DNA of 64,000 bases from SVMC01 sp045601345 (GCA_045601345.1 JAZRZL010000018.1:1-64000); one strand, 5' to 3'. Shown: positions 23,998 through 33,591, counted from the first letter of the stretch. Translations and numbers: made by a program. The notes: generated from the letters alone by a model not told the origin.

Positions 23998-26487
23998 ATG
24001 GCTTCCACAAAAAAGTCCAAACCAAAATCGAATTCCAAATCAAAAAAGAAATCTGACGTGAAGACCTCTTCCCGCCGTTGGATTGGTGCGCTCATTTGCC
24101 TATGCTTGTTCTTTATTAGTCTGCTTGCCTGTTTTGGTGTAAAAAGCATTTTTACTAATATATGGTCATTGCTTATCAAGGGTTTGTTTGGCAGTACTGG
24201 CCTTTATGTGATACCGTTCTCCCTATTTGCTATGACTGCGATTTTTACTTTCCATGGTGGCCATCCGATTACGGTGCGGTTGATTTGCGCAGGGATGATG
24301 GTGATCTGTATCGGCGCATTGGCGCACCTGATGTCTGAATTCATCTCCCGTTGGGACGTATCGCTTCTTTCTGCCCTTTGGAATGGCGGTAGACAGGGAT
24401 TGACCGGCGGCGTGATCTGCGGTTTAGTTGCTATGGGGCTGGAAGCCTGCATTGCAAAAATTGGTGCAGCAATTATTTTGGCTGTAGTTCTGATTGTTTG
24501 TATTCTCTATGCGCTCAACATGACGATTCCCAATATTTACCATGCTATTCAAAATCGACCCCGACTGGAAAAGGAGGAAGAAACGGAAAAGCCTGATGCA
24601 GCGGCTATGATTGTTAACCGCGTTGCACAGCACCGTATTGACCGAATCCAACACAAACGCGAACCGAAGAATATTTCTGAATTTGATCTGCCTGTGGACG
24701 AGCCTCCCACGCCGGCGAAAATCGGTGAAAAGGCGATTTCTCCCGATCAGTTGATTACAATGCGCAGAGAAGAGGCGCAAAAGGCAAAGCAACTGCCAAA
24801 GATGGAAGTCCCAAAGGAAGAGAAGCCGGTGGAACCCAGCTTTGCAACTAAAGCTATGGTGCAAGATTTTGTGGAGCATATGCCGCAGAAGGTTGCGCCC
24901 GAGGAAGCAAAGGCCTCTGCGATCGAGATTGCGCAGCAAATCAAAAGTCAGGAAGGGGAGAGTGCCCCACGCTATATCTATCCGCCTCTGGATCTTCTCT
25001 CACCTCCGGCTGCATCCTCCCTTGATGGAACTGGAGAAATGCGCGAAAATGCCAAGCGACTGGATGATACATTAAAGAGCTTTAATATTGATGCACATAT
25101 TGTCAATGTCACCCGCGGCCCATCTATCACCCGGTATGAGCTGGAACTGGATAAGGGTGTGAAGCTCAGCAAAATCACAGGTTTGTCCGATGATATTGCT
25201 TTGAGTTTAGGTGCCTCTGGCGTGAGAATTTCTGCGATTCCCGATAAAATTTCTGTAGTTGGTATAGAAGTTCCCAACCGTCTGGTTTCCACTGTATATG
25301 CCAGAGAGGTTGTTGGCTCTGATGCATTTCACCGCGCTAAATCAAAGCTTTCCTTTGCCGTTGGCAAGGATATCAGCGGCGTGAGCATTGTGGGCGATAT
25401 TGGAAAGCTGCCACATTTGCTTATTGCAGGTACTACCGGCTCCGGCAAATCGGTGTGCATGAATAGCCTGATTATTTCTCTGCTTTATAAAGCATCTCCC
25501 GATGAGGTCAAGCTGATTATGATTGACCCCAAGATGGTAGAGCTTGGAATTTATAATGGTATTCCCCATCTGTTGATTCCTGTCGTAACCGATCCTAAGA
25601 AAGCGGCTGGTAGTCTGCAATGGGCAGTAACTGAAATGATGCGCCGTTATCGAATGATGGCAGACGCAGGTGTCCGAAATCTGGAAGAATACAACAAATT
25701 GGCAGCAGTTTCTGATGAATATGAGGCTATGCCGCAGATTGTTGTCATTATTGACGAGCTGGCCGATTTGATGCTTGTGGCAGCCAAGGATGTGGAGGAA
25801 GCCATTTGCCGTGTCGCACAGATGGGTAGAGCCTCCGGCATCCATTTGATTGTTGCCACCCAGCGTCCTTCTGCGGATGTCATCACAGGTCTTATGAAGG
25901 CCAACATCCCTTCCCGTATTGCCTTTGCAGTGGCCTCCTCCATGGAATCCCGTATCATTCTCGATACCGTTGGTGCTGAAAAGCTGGTAGGAAAGGGCGA
26001 TATGCTCTATGCGCCGTTAGGGGAGGGAAAGCCCAAGCGTGTACAGGGCTGCTTCATTACCGATGATGAGGTACAGCGTGTGGTTTCCTTTATCAAGTCC
26101 CAGCAGCTCAATGTGAGCATTCAGGAGCAGGAAAAAATTTTGGAACAGATTTCTAATAAAGCAGATAGCCAAGATTCCAATAATGCGGAAGGATCCTCTA
26201 TTGAATCAGAGGGGGATGAGCTTCTTCCGGCTGCGGTTGAGGTCATTCTTGAATCCGGCATGGCCTCGGTTTCCATGCTCCAGCGCAGATTAAAGCTCGG
26301 CTATGCCAGAGCGGCAAGAATTGTGGACGAAATGGAAGAAAAAGGAATTGTTGGTCCCTTTGAAGGCTCCAAGCCAAGACAGCTTTTAATCACAAGAGAG
26401 CAGTGGGATGCCATGCAAAATGGTACGCAGCTGTCAATTTCTGACCCTGTACTGCAAGAAATGGGTGAAGATGGCAATATAGAATAA
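23998..26487 (+). CDS. ftsK: DNA translocase FtsK/SpoIIIE
   Basis: ATP-driven pump that moves chromosome through closing division septa and, in sporulating cells, into the forespore. The 829-residue protein has a basic N-terminus, four membrane segments (about 28-180), a charged linker (about 185-340), the alpha and beta motor domains with Walker A GTTGSGKS (near 478-485) and Walker B IDELADLM, and a gamma winged helix (about 735-800, ASVSMLQRRLKLGYARAARI) for recognising orientation sequences. GAGGAGG precedes the ATG. Confidence 0.95.
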   Translation: MASTKKSKPKSNSKSKKKSDVKTSSRRWIGALICLCLFFISLLACFGVKSIFTNIWSLLIKGLFGSTGLYVIPFSLFAMTAIFTFHGGHPITVRLICAGMMVICIGALAHLMSEFISRWDVSLLSALWNGGRQGLTGGVICGLVAMGLEACIAKIGAAIILAVVLIVCILYALNMTIPNIYHAIQNRPRLEKEEETEKPDAAAMIVNRVAQHRIDRIQHKREPKNISEFDLPVDEPPTPAKIGEKAISPDQLITMRREEAQKAKQLPKMEVPKEEKPVEPSFATKAMVQDFVEHMPQKVAPEEAKASAIEIAQQIKSQEGESAPRYIYPPLDLLSPPAASSLDGTGEMRENAKRLDDTLKSFNIDAHIVNVTRGPSITRYELELDKGVKLSKITGLSDDIALSLGASGVRISAIPDKISVVGIEVPNRLVSTVYAREVVGSDAFHRAKSKLSFAVGKDISGVSIVGDIGKLPHLLIAGTTGSGKSVCMNSLIISLLYKASPDEVKLIMIDPKMVELGIYNGIPHLLIPVVTDPKKAAGSLQWAVTEMMRRYRMMADAGVRNLEEYNKLAAVSDEYEAMPQIVVIIDELADLMLVAAKDVEEAICRVAQMGRASGIHLIVATQRPSADVITGLMKANIPSRIAFAVASSMESRIILDTVGAEKLVGKGDMLYAPLGEGKPKRVQGCFITDDEVQRVVSFIKSQQLNVSIQEQEKILEQISNKADSQDSNNAEGSSIESEGDELLPAAVEVILESGMASVSMLQRRLKLGYARAARIVDEMEEKGIVGPFEGSKPRQLLITREQWDAMQNGTQLSISDPVLQEMGEDGNIE

Positions 26488-26515
26488 ATTTTTCTGAAAA
26501 AGAAGCAGATTATAG

Positions 26516-26544
26516 TTTACAAAATGAAAAAAATGTGGTAAAGT
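26516..26544 (+). promoter_or_regulatory. Promoter of the ECF transporter S-component gene
   Basis: TTTACA (26516-26521) and TAAAGT (26539-26544) are exactly 17 bases apart. Transcription should start near 26551, giving a 53-nt leader. Confidence 0.65.
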
Positions 26545-26550
26545 AACAAA

Positions 26551-26603
26551 GTTGCATTGCACCTGCAAAGCAGGGCGAGAGCACAATGAAAGGATGCAAT
26601 ACC
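26551..26603 (+). promoter_or_regulatory. Compact structured leader, possible small riboswitch
   Basis: The predicted leader folds: CCTGC (26562-26566) pairs with GCAGG (26570-26574) across AAA; ATTGCA (26556-26561) can pair with TGCAAT (26595-26600) next to the start codon, enclosing GCGAGAGCACAATGAAAGGA with the ribosome site AAAGGA. A competing pairing, CATTG (26555-26559) with CAATG (26584-26588), is mutually exclusive. It matches no riboswitch I know. Confidence 0.4.
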
Positions 26604-27233
26604 ATGAAACAAAATAATACTGGCTTACGCAACACCAGATTCCTTACAGAACTGGCAGTTCTTACAGCAATTGAGTTGATTCTGGAGCTCTCCGGTCTTG
26701 GCTATATCCACACCAAGTTTTTGGAGTTTACGATTATGCAGATTCCTGTGATCGTAGGTGCCGTTGTGCTTGGCCCTATTGGGGGGTTGGTTCTGGGTAG
26801 TGTTTTTGGCCTGACGAGCTTCTGGCAATGCTTTGGAAAAAGCTGGTTTGGTGCTACGCTGCTGTCCATCAGTCCTTTGGGTACCTTTGCGACCTGCGTG
26901 ATTCCCAGAGTGGCAATGGGTCTAGTGTGTGCATATTTGTTCCGTGTGCTATACGGCAAGCGGAATAGGCTGTTTTCCAAGCTCTCCGGCAGGACAGGCT
27001 CTATGCTATGCTGTGCCATTGTGGGGCTGAGCGGTGCGCTGCTCAATACCGTTTTGTTTATGGGATTCCTTGTCACCATTTTTGGAAAATCTGATTTCCT
27101 GCTGAATATGGGCAGTCAACAGATTATCCCGTTTGTGGTTGGCATGGTTGGCGTTCAGGGACTGATTGAAGCAGTCATTTGCTGTGTTGTCAGCGCCAGT
27201 ATCTCATACGCGCTCCTAAGAGCAAGAAAATAA
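26604..27233 (+). CDS. ECF transporter S component
   Basis: Substrate-binding membrane subunit of an energy-coupling-factor vitamin importer, which works with a shared EcfAAT module encoded elsewhere. The 209-residue protein has about six hydrophobic segments and the family blocks FTIMQIPVIVGAVVLGPIGG and GSVFGLTSFWQCFGKSWFG. The fold suggests the pantothenate/folate-like group, but the substrate cannot be told. I prefer ATG 26604 (AAAGGA ten bases upstream) over 26586. Preceded by its own promoter and leader. Confidence 0.8.
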   Translation: MKQNNTGLRNTRFLTELAVLTAIELILELSGLGYIHTKFLEFTIMQIPVIVGAVVLGPIGGLVLGSVFGLTSFWQCFGKSWFGATLLSISPLGTFATCVIPRVAMGLVCAYLFRVLYGKRNRLFSKLSGRTGSMLCCAIVGLSGALLNTVLFMGFLVTIFGKSDFLLNMGSQQIIPFVVGMVGVQGLIEAVICCVVSASISYALLRARK

Positions 27234-27270
27234 CCTGTAGTTTTTGCAGGAAATGGAGGCAAAAGTAAAT

Positions 27271-28542
27271 ATGAAAAGAAGTGTAACCACGCTTGTGATT
27301 GTTGTCGTACTAACGGCAGCACTCCTGTTCACCGCTTTTTGCGGTATCGGTTCGTTTATCCAGCCAACGAAGGATGGCATCGTTCTGGGTCTCGATCTGG
27401 TTGGCGGCTCGGAAATTACTTATGAAGCTGTTGTCCCCGTTGGCGCTCAGGATGTTGATGAGGGCATGAATAGTGCGATTTCCATGCTTCGTCAGCGTCT
27501 TGATGCTCTGGGCTACACCGAAGCCAATGCTTACAAATCCGGTGACCGTCAGATCGTTGTGGAAATTCCCGCAGTCAGCGATCCTGAAGAAGCTGTCCAG
27601 AAGCTCGGCTCCACGGCTGTTGTCACTTTCAAGGATGCCGATGATAAGGTTTGGATTGATGGCAACGACATTGAAAAGGCTTACTACGAATATTCCGCTA
27701 CGGATGAGTCCGGCGTACCGCATCATCATGTCGTTTTGACCTTCACCTCCACTGGCCGCAGCAAGTTTATTGAAGCAACCAAGAGCGTGGCTTCCCGTAC
27801 CGGCGGCGATAATTATCTGTCCATTTACCTGGATGAAGATGAAATCTCCACTCCTATGGTTGACAGTGAGTATGCTTCCACTGGCATTAACTCCGAATCC
27901 GCTATCATCACCCTTGGCGATAATGCTAAGGCTGAAGATGCTACCTATCTTGCGAACCTGATCTCTGCCGGTCAGATGCCCTTCAGCCTGGAATGTGTCA
28001 AGCTGCAGGGTGTGGGCGCTTCCCTCGGTGAGCGTTCTCTGCAGACCAGCCTTCTGGCAGGTCTGATCGGTCTGATCATTGTTATTCTGTTCATGATCGT
28101 TGTTTACCGCGTTATGGGCGTGATCTCCTGCATCGCTCTGACGCTCTACGGTGCTCTGATGGCAGTTCTGCTGTCCGTATTCCACCTGAACCTGAGCCTT
28201 CCCGGAATTGCAGGTATCATCCTCACTATTGGTATGGCCGTGGATGCCAACGTCATTATTTACGAGCGCATTAAGGAAGAGCTGAGAACCGGCAAGACCC
28301 TGCGCTATGCAATTGACACCGGCTACAAGGGCGCTCTGATTGCTATCGTGGACTCCAACATCACCACCATTCTTGCTGGTATTGTTCTGTGGATCTTCGG
28401 CACTGGTACCATCATCGGCTTTGCGCAGACTCTGCTGATCGGTGTTATCCTGTCCATGATCATTATGCTGGTTGTTACCAAGCAGCTGCTCCATGCTGCC
28501 GTCGGTCTGGGAATTCGCAGCCCGAAGGCCTACTGTGTTTGA
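27271..28542 (+). CDS. secD: Protein translocase subunit SecD
   Basis: With SecF forms the proton-driven factor that helps pull proteins out of the Sec channel. The 423-residue protein has an N-terminal membrane anchor, the DLVGGSEITYE motif of the periplasmic-type P1 domain (near 38-48), and six-helix RND-like membrane segments near the C-terminus with GIAGIILTIGMAVDANVII, the region containing the essential Asp. ATG 27271 is chosen because GGAGG lies eleven bases upstream. SecF follows after 15 bp. Confidence 0.95.
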   Translation: MKRSVTTLVIVVVLTAALLFTAFCGIGSFIQPTKDGIVLGLDLVGGSEITYEAVVPVGAQDVDEGMNSAISMLRQRLDALGYTEANAYKSGDRQIVVEIPAVSDPEEAVQKLGSTAVVTFKDADDKVWIDGNDIEKAYYEYSATDESGVPHHHVVLTFTSTGRSKFIEATKSVASRTGGDNYLSIYLDEDEISTPMVDSEYASTGINSESAIITLGDNAKAEDATYLANLISAGQMPFSLECVKLQGVGASLGERSLQTSLLAGLIGLIIVILFMIVVYRVMGVISCIALTLYGALMAVLLSVFHLNLSLPGIAGIILTIGMAVDANVIIYERIKEELRTGKTLRYAIDTGYKGALIAIVDSNITTILAGIVLWIFGTGTIIGFAQTLLIGVILSMIIMLVVTKQLLHAAVGLGIRSPKAYCV

Positions 28543-28557
28543 TAGGAGGTGCCCGAA

Positions 28558-29481
28558 ATGCTTGATAAGATGAGATCTTTTAGCTTCACCAAAAATTTCA
28601 AGGTGCTGTCCATTATTGCGGCTCTGTTTGTTTGCGTTGGCCTGATCGGCCTGATTCTCCTGCCCTTCGGCGTACAGCTATTCAAGTTTGATATCGACTT
28701 CGTCGGTGGTACCACCATGCAGTTCGAAATGCATCAGGCAATCACCACCGATATCACCAATGACGTTGCCGCCATTCTCAAGGATGTAAGCGGTTATGAT
28801 GCTTCCTCCGTCACCAAGGCCGGTGACTCTGGTACGCAGGTTGTTGTCAAGTGCCGTGAGATCGACTCCGAGACCCGTGACGCTGTCTTTAATGCTGTCG
28901 CAGAGAAGTACAACCTTGCACAGGAAGATTACCTCAAGAGCGACTATGTTTCCGCTTCTGTCGGCTCCGACCTTCGCAATAAGGCCATTAAGGCTTCCCT
29001 GATTGCTATTTTCCTGATTCTGGTTTATATCACCATTCGCTTTGAGTTCCGTTCTGGTGTTGCAGCCATCATTGCCCTAGTTCATGACCTGCTGGTAATG
29101 CTGTCCATGTACATCATCTTCCGCATTCCCTTCAACATGAACTTTATCGCTGCTGCTCTGACCATTCTTGGTTATTCCATCAATGCCACTATCGTGGTAT
29201 TTGACCGTATCCGTGAAATCAGAAAGAAGGAAGCTGGTAAGAAGGGTGTCGAATTTGCTGACATCGTTGACAGAGCTATTCATCAGACGCTTACCCGCTC
29301 CATCAATACCACCATTACCACCCTCGTGGTTATGGTTATGCTGCTTATCCTCGGTGTCAGCTCCATCCGCAACTTCGCTGCTCCCATCTGCTGCGGTGTC
29401 ATCGCTGGCTGCTTCTCTTCTGTCTGCATCTCCGGTCCTATGTGGAATCTGATGATGCCCAAGAGCAACAAGAAGGCATAA
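28558..29481 (+). CDS. secF: Protein translocase subunit SecF
   Basis: Partner of SecD. The 307-residue protein has the start FSFTKNFKVLSIIAALFVCV, the FDIDFVGGTTMQFE motif, and the RND helices with LTILGYSINATIVVFDRIRE, where the Asp is essential. ATG 28558 follows AGGAGG with eight-base spacing; GTG 28549 would abut that site and is rejected. A strong terminator follows, so secD-secF end a transcript. Confidence 0.95.
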   Translation: MLDKMRSFSFTKNFKVLSIIAALFVCVGLIGLILLPFGVQLFKFDIDFVGGTTMQFEMHQAITTDITNDVAAILKDVSGYDASSVTKAGDSGTQVVVKCREIDSETRDAVFNAVAEKYNLAQEDYLKSDYVSASVGSDLRNKAIKASLIAIFLILVYITIRFEFRSGVAAIIALVHDLLVMLSMYIIFRIPFNMNFIAAALTILGYSINATIVVFDRIREIRKKEAGKKGVEFADIVDRAIHQTLTRSINTTITTLVVMVMLLILGVSSIRNFAAPICCGVIAGCFSSVCISGPMWNLMMPKSNKKA

Positions 29482-29497
29482 TTTTCTGCTTCATTCT

Positions 29498-29536
29498 ACG
29501 GCGCAGTTCTGTAATGGACTGCGCCGTTATTTTTTT
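29498..29536 (+). terminator. Intrinsic terminator after secF
   Basis: A perfect 10-bp stem (ACGGCGCAGT / ACTGCGCCGT) with a 10-base loop, then TATTTTTTT. Confidence 0.9.
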
Positions 29537-29586
29537 GCTTTCATAATTTCTTCTCTGGCCTCATAATCTTTTCTGGGAGGGAGTAT

Positions 29587-30471
29587 ATGAACAAAAGCTA
29601 TCTATCAGTTTTTCCCACGGCGCTCGCTGAAGGTATTGATAGACTGACAGCAAGTGAGAGGAAAGGCTTACAAGAGATCCGTCTACGATGTGGCCAGCCA
29701 GCTGCCTACTTGGTGGATGGACAAGAGCGCGTGATTCCTTGGGGCGCATCTGGATATTTGGTGGATGAGAAATGTTTGCAGGAAATTGTCAATCGTGCGA
29801 CTGGCTATAGCACTTATGCTGTTCATCATCAGCTTAGTCGTGGCTATTTGACACTTCCCGGCGGACATCGACTTGGCTTATGCGGTCAGGCTGTTATGGG
29901 ACAAGAAGGAATCCGCACATTAAAAGAGATATCTTCTTTAAATCTCCGCATTGCAAAGCATATCCCCGAGAGTTATTCGGAGGCAGAAGCTTATTTCCTC
30001 CATCATCCAGCCTCGACCTTACTTTCAGGGCCACCCGGCTGCGGAAAAACCACGCTTTTACGTCATTTGATTCGTCTTTCAAGTGATACGATGCATCAAC
30101 GTGTGGGGATTGTGGACGAGCGAATGGAGATTGCAGCCTGTACGGGAGGCAAGATGGGCTTCCCTTTGGGTGCGATGACAGATGTTTTATCCGGCGCACC
30201 AAAATCTGAGGGGATTTACCTGTTACTTCGTACAATGAACCCGGATTGGATTGCTGTGGACGAAATTACCGATGAGAAGGATCTGGAAGCTCTTTTACGT
30301 TCCTCCTTTTGCGGTGTCCGCATTCTGGCAACGGCGCATATGTTTTGCCGTGACGATCTGTATTCCCGTCCGCTTTATGCAAAAATGTGTGAAATGAACT
30401 TATTTGAGAACCTGATTCTTATGGACAAGAATCATGGAATCCGTGCAGAAAGGATGAAAACAAATGATTAA
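29587..30471 (+). CDS. spoIIIAA: Stage III sporulation protein AA (secretion ATPase)
   Basis: Cytoplasmic ATPase of the SpoIIIA channel through which the mother cell supports the engulfed forespore, related to type II/IV secretion ATPases. The 294-residue protein has the Walker A GPPGCGKT (148-155), VDERMEIAA and MNPDWIAVDEI (Walker B) further on. The start follows GGGAGGGAGT. First of eight overlapping or closely spaced genes. Expected to be sigma-E controlled; I saw no convincing sigma-E promoter. Confidence 0.93.
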   Translation: MNKSYLSVFPTALAEGIDRLTASERKGLQEIRLRCGQPAAYLVDGQERVIPWGASGYLVDEKCLQEIVNRATGYSTYAVHHQLSRGYLTLPGGHRLGLCGQAVMGQEGIRTLKEISSLNLRIAKHIPESYSEAEAYFLHHPASTLLSGPPGCGKTTLLRHLIRLSSDTMHQRVGIVDERMEIAACTGGKMGFPLGAMTDVLSGAPKSEGIYLLLRTMNPDWIAVDEITDEKDLEALLRSSFCGVRILATAHMFCRDDLYSRPLYAKMCEMNLFENLILMDKNHGIRAERMKTND

Positions 30472-30976
30472 GCTGCTGGGAGCCTCCTTCATTGTCATTG
30501 CGGCGGCCTCTGTGGGAATTCGAATGGCAAGAAATGTCAGGATGGAGGAACGATGCCTGTCTCAACTTGCAAAAATATTGGAAATGATGGCATGGGAGAT
30601 TGAAAGCCGATTAACATCTATAGCACCCCTATGTGATATGGCCGCTTTGCAATGCACAGGTACACTCTCTGAGATGTTCTCTGCACTGGCAAAAAGCTTT
30701 GCAGAGCAGGATGCTGAGGATGTCTGTCATATTATGGATGCCATATTATTGCGCTTTGGTAGCAGTCTTCCGGCATCGTGCCATTACCGTCTAAGAGAGC
30801 TTGGAAGTATTTTAGGTGCGTATGAGGCGGATGAACAGGTAAAGGCTCTCAACGGTTTACACAACAGAATCAATCGCTCTCTGGAAGAGCTTCGGGAGGG
30901 GAGAACACAGCGTTGCAGAAGTTATGAGGTAATGGGTGTATGTGCTGGATGTGCTTTGGCAATTTTGCTTCTTTAA
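30464..30976 (+). CDS. spoIIIAB: Stage III sporulation protein AB
   Basis: A 170-residue membrane protein with an N-terminal anchor (1-21), a helical core and a C-terminal hydrophobic end (VCAGCALAILLL), of the GspF-like SpoIIIAB family. Overlaps spoIIIAA by 8 bp. It is required for the SpoIIIA-SpoIIQ channel, probably as an inner-membrane platform for the ATPase. Confidence 0.9.
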   Translation: MIKLLGASFIVIAAASVGIRMARNVRMEERCLSQLAKILEMMAWEIESRLTSIAPLCDMAALQCTGTLSEMFSALAKSFAEQDAEDVCHIMDAILLRFGSSLPASCHYRLRELGSILGAYEADEQVKALNGLHNRINRSLEELREGRTQRCRSYEVMGVCAGCALAILLL

Positions 30977-30979
30977 TGC

Positions 30980-31174
30980 ATGGAAATTGATCTAATTTTT
31001 AAAATTGCAGCCATTGGCATTATCATTTCAATTCTCAATCAGGTGCTTGTCCGTTCCGGGCGGGAGGAGCAGGCAACCATGACAACGCTTGCAGGGCTGG
31101 TTGTGGTGTTGATGATGGTAGTACAACGGATTGCGGAGCTTTTTGATATGGTAAAGGAACTGTTTCATTTTTGA
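30980..31174 (+). CDS. spoIIIAC: Stage III sporulation protein AC
   Basis: A 64-residue protein with two membrane helices (about 5-22 and 37-55), typical of SpoIIIAC. Its partner SpoIIIAD follows and overlaps its stop (TGATG). ATG 30980 stands three bases after the spoIIIAB stop. Confidence 0.9.
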   Translation: MEIDLIFKIAAIGIIISILNQVLVRSGREEQATMTTLAGLVVVLMMVVQRIAELFDMVKELFHF

Positions 31175-31566
31175 TGAGTGATTTTTTAAAGCTCTCAGGC
31201 ATGGCGTTGCTTGCAGCATTGCTGAGCAGTATTTTGGACAAGCGGGACCGTGCATTTGCCATGGGACTGGGATTGCTGACGTGTACAGTGGTGCTTTATG
31301 GATGCATTAAAAATCTAGCGCCTGTTGCCAATATCATGGGGGAACTGTCTGTCCTCAGCGGCCTTGGCAACGGTTTTCTGGAGCCGTTGGTTAAAACTGC
31401 TGGGATTGGAGTTGTAACGCAGATCGCTTGTGGAGTATGTACGGACTGTGGACAAAATGCGCTTGCCAAGGTGGCGGAGCTTTGCGGTACGGTAGCAGCA
31501 ATCTGTATGTCTATGCCGCTATTATCCTCCGCATTGGAGCTATTGCAGCAAATGATGGAGGGTTAA
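31174..31566 (+). CDS. spoIIIAD: Stage III sporulation protein AD
   Basis: A 130-residue membrane protein of the SpoIIIAD family with four hydrophobic segments and the typical KTAGIGVVTQIACGVCTDCG block near 77-96. The ATG at 31174 overlaps the spoIIIAC stop by one base; a TTG at 31171 is possible but less likely. Confidence 0.88.
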   Translation: MSDFLKLSGMALLAALLSSILDKRDRAFAMGLGLLTCTVVLYGCIKNLAPVANIMGELSVLSGLGNGFLEPLVKTAGIGVVTQIACGVCTDCGQNALAKVAELCGTVAAICMSMPLLSSALELLQQMMEG

Positions 31567-32616
31567 ATGCGACGATGGATTTTATGCTTTGTGTTTCTAC
31601 TCTTCTTCAATATGCCTGTTTTTGCGGTGGATGAAAATTCTCTGCGTGAGGCACTTCCGAAGGAAGCTAGTACATATGTTGAGGATATTCCGTTTGGTGG
31701 GGGTTTTTCCGAAGGAATTACGGCTATTTTGAAAAAAGTCTTTCCAACAGTTTTACCGACGGTTCACACTGCACTTCAAAGTGTTGGTATGATGCTTGCA
31801 GCGCTTATCCTTTGTGCGCTTTCCCAAAAGGAGGGGACATTGACACCTGCCACCATTGCCGGGGTGTTTGCTATAGCATCTGCTGGGATGCTGGAGGTGC
31901 AGTCTCTGGCAAAAAGTGGACAGGAAGCGCTATATCAGATGCAGAGCTTTGGTGATCTGCTTTTGCCTGCCATGGCGGCTTCTACAGCGGCATCAGGTGG
32001 AATTACGTCTTCCTCCGCAATCTATGCCGGAACTGCTTTTTTTACAGATGTTTTGATGCATGGGTTCAGTGGTGTTTTCCTGCCAATGACCTATGCCTAT
32101 GTTGCTGTGAGTGCAGCCCATGCGTTATGTGATAATGATCTTCTCTCTCGCATTGCAGATTTAATCAAATGGGCAATTCAATCCGGCCTCAAGCTATGCC
32201 TATTTCTTTTCCTTGCTTATATGGGTCTGACCGGTTTATTTTCCGGCTCAGCAGATGCTACAGCGGTGAAGGCGGCAAAGCTGACCTTATCAGGAGTGGT
32301 ACCTGTGGTAGGCAGTATGATTTCCGATGCTTCCGAGACGGTAATTCTCGGTGCCTTGACCCTAAAAAATGCTATGGGTATTTTCGGAATGCTTGCAGTT
32401 GTATCTATCTGCATTGGTCCGTTTCTCAGGACAGGTGTATCCTATCTTGTGATGAAGCTTTCCACTGCTGCCGGAAGTGCGCTGGGGACAAAGCCGCTGA
32501 TTTCTCTTATGGATGCCATAACGGATGCCATGGGGTTTTTGTTGGCTATGACAGGAACCGGTGGGGTGTTACTGCTGATTTCCTGCGTTTGCTATTTGAA
32601 GGTGACGGGGGTATGA
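31567..32616 (+). CDS. spoIIIAE: Stage III sporulation protein AE
   Basis: The largest membrane component of the channel. The 349-residue protein has a signal-like N-terminus (1-20), then a polytopic body with about eight hydrophobic segments and the family LTLSGVVPVVGSMISDASET block near 238-257. It follows spoIIIAD directly, and its stop overlaps the spoIIIAF start (ATGA). Confidence 0.92.
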   Translation: MRRWILCFVFLLFFNMPVFAVDENSLREALPKEASTYVEDIPFGGGFSEGITAILKKVFPTVLPTVHTALQSVGMMLAALILCALSQKEGTLTPATIAGVFAIASAGMLEVQSLAKSGQEALYQMQSFGDLLLPAMAASTAASGGITSSSAIYAGTAFFTDVLMHGFSGVFLPMTYAYVAVSAAHALCDNDLLSRIADLIKWAIQSGLKLCLFLFLAYMGLTGLFSGSADATAVKAAKLTLSGVVPVVGSMISDASETVILGALTLKNAMGIFGMLAVVSICIGPFLRTGVSYLVMKLSTAAGSALGTKPLISLMDAITDAMGFLLAMTGTGGVLLLISCVCYLKVTGV

Positions 32617-33089
32617 AAAAATATCTCTTTTCTGTCATCGCGGCAGCAATTCTGGTCAGTCTCTTTTCCACATTCCAACAGAAAAAGGGAATATCAAAGA
32701 TTTTTCGCATTTGCTGTGCGCTTTTTCTCTTTGCAGCTCTGTTAAAACCCCTAATAAATCTGGAATTGGATGATCCAGAGCGATGGTTTTTCCGATACCA
32801 GCCAGAGGAGCAAGTGATTTCTCAGGCGATAGAGGACAGCGAAAAGGAAACCGCAGTGCTCATAACCCGGCAGACAGAGGAATATATATTGGACAAAGCC
32901 GAAGAGCTTGGCTTTTCGCCTACGGTTGAAATTAATCTTGCCGCATTGTCAGAGCATTACCAATATCCCTATCGCGTAACACTGCGAGGACAATGGACGC
33001 AAAGCCAAAAGGAGGCGCTAAGCCAATACATTGCCCAAATCCTGGGTATCCCGGAGGAACGTCAAATATGGAACGACCCGGCATCCTAA
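32613..33089 (+). CDS. spoIIIAF: Stage III sporulation protein AF
   Basis: A 158-residue protein with an N-terminal pair of membrane helices (4-20 and 33-50) and an extracytoplasmic part of the ring-building kind. ATG 32613 overlaps the spoIIIAE stop, the expected coupling; a longer frame in this phase belongs to spoIIIAE sequence and is not coding. Its 3' end overlaps spoIIIAG by 22 bp. Confidence 0.88.
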   Translation: MKKYLFSVIAAAILVSLFSTFQQKKGISKIFRICCALFLFAALLKPLINLELDDPERWFFRYQPEEQVISQAIEDSEKETAVLITRQTEEYILDKAEELGFSPTVEINLAALSEHYQYPYRVTLRGQWTQSQKEALSQYIAQILGIPEERQIWNDPAS

Positions 33090-33577
33090 AACGGATTGTA
33101 AAATTCCTGAATCATAACAAATATCCCTTGCTTGTGCTTCTTCTTGGGGCGGCCTTCATCCTCTGGCCATCGCAGAAGAATGAAGCACCTGTGCCGGAGA
33201 CTGTCATCTCTGCGCCTGCGCCTCCTACGGCAGAGGAACAGATGGAGGAAATATTATCTCATATGGAAGGTGCAGGACAGGTACGTGTGATGCTGACAAG
33301 AAAAACAGAGGACGAAACTGTCTACCAAACGGACACAGTTACCCGAAACGGCGGTGAAGAAACAATGGAGCAGGAGGCGCAGACCGTTCTTGCCTCCGCC
33401 TCTGGCGGTGGAGAAACACCACTGATCCGACAAAAAATTTGCGGAGAATATCAAGGAGCACTGATTGTCTGTCAAGGCGCGGACAGTGCGAGGGTGCGGC
33501 TGGAATTGGTGAATGCCGTGGCGGACCTGACAGGGCTTTCCACGGATCGTATCACAGTAATCAAAATGAAATCATAA
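33068..33577 (+). CDS. spoIIIAG: Stage III sporulation protein AG
   Basis: Forms the large ring in the intermembrane space in the SpoIIIA-SpoIIQ complex. The 169-residue protein has a single membrane segment (about 18-35) and an exterior domain with MEEILSHMEGAGQVRVMLTR, matching the family's ring-building motif. ATG 33068 gives the normal N-terminus after GGAGGAACGTCAAAT. Confidence 0.9.
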   Translation: MERPGILKRIVKFLNHNKYPLLVLLLGAAFILWPSQKNEAPVPETVISAPAPPTAEEQMEEILSHMEGAGQVRVMLTRKTEDETVYQTDTVTRNGGEETMEQEAQTVLASASGGGETPLIRQKICGEYQGALIVCQGADSARVRLELVNAVADLTGLSTDRITVIKMKS

Positions 33578-33591
33578 AGGGAGGACGCATA

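Noticed and set aside
32169..32612. N-terminal extension of spoIIIAF into spoIIIAE
   Set aside because: The extension is out-of-frame spoIIIAE coding sequence; ATG 32613 gives the normal length and four-base overlap.
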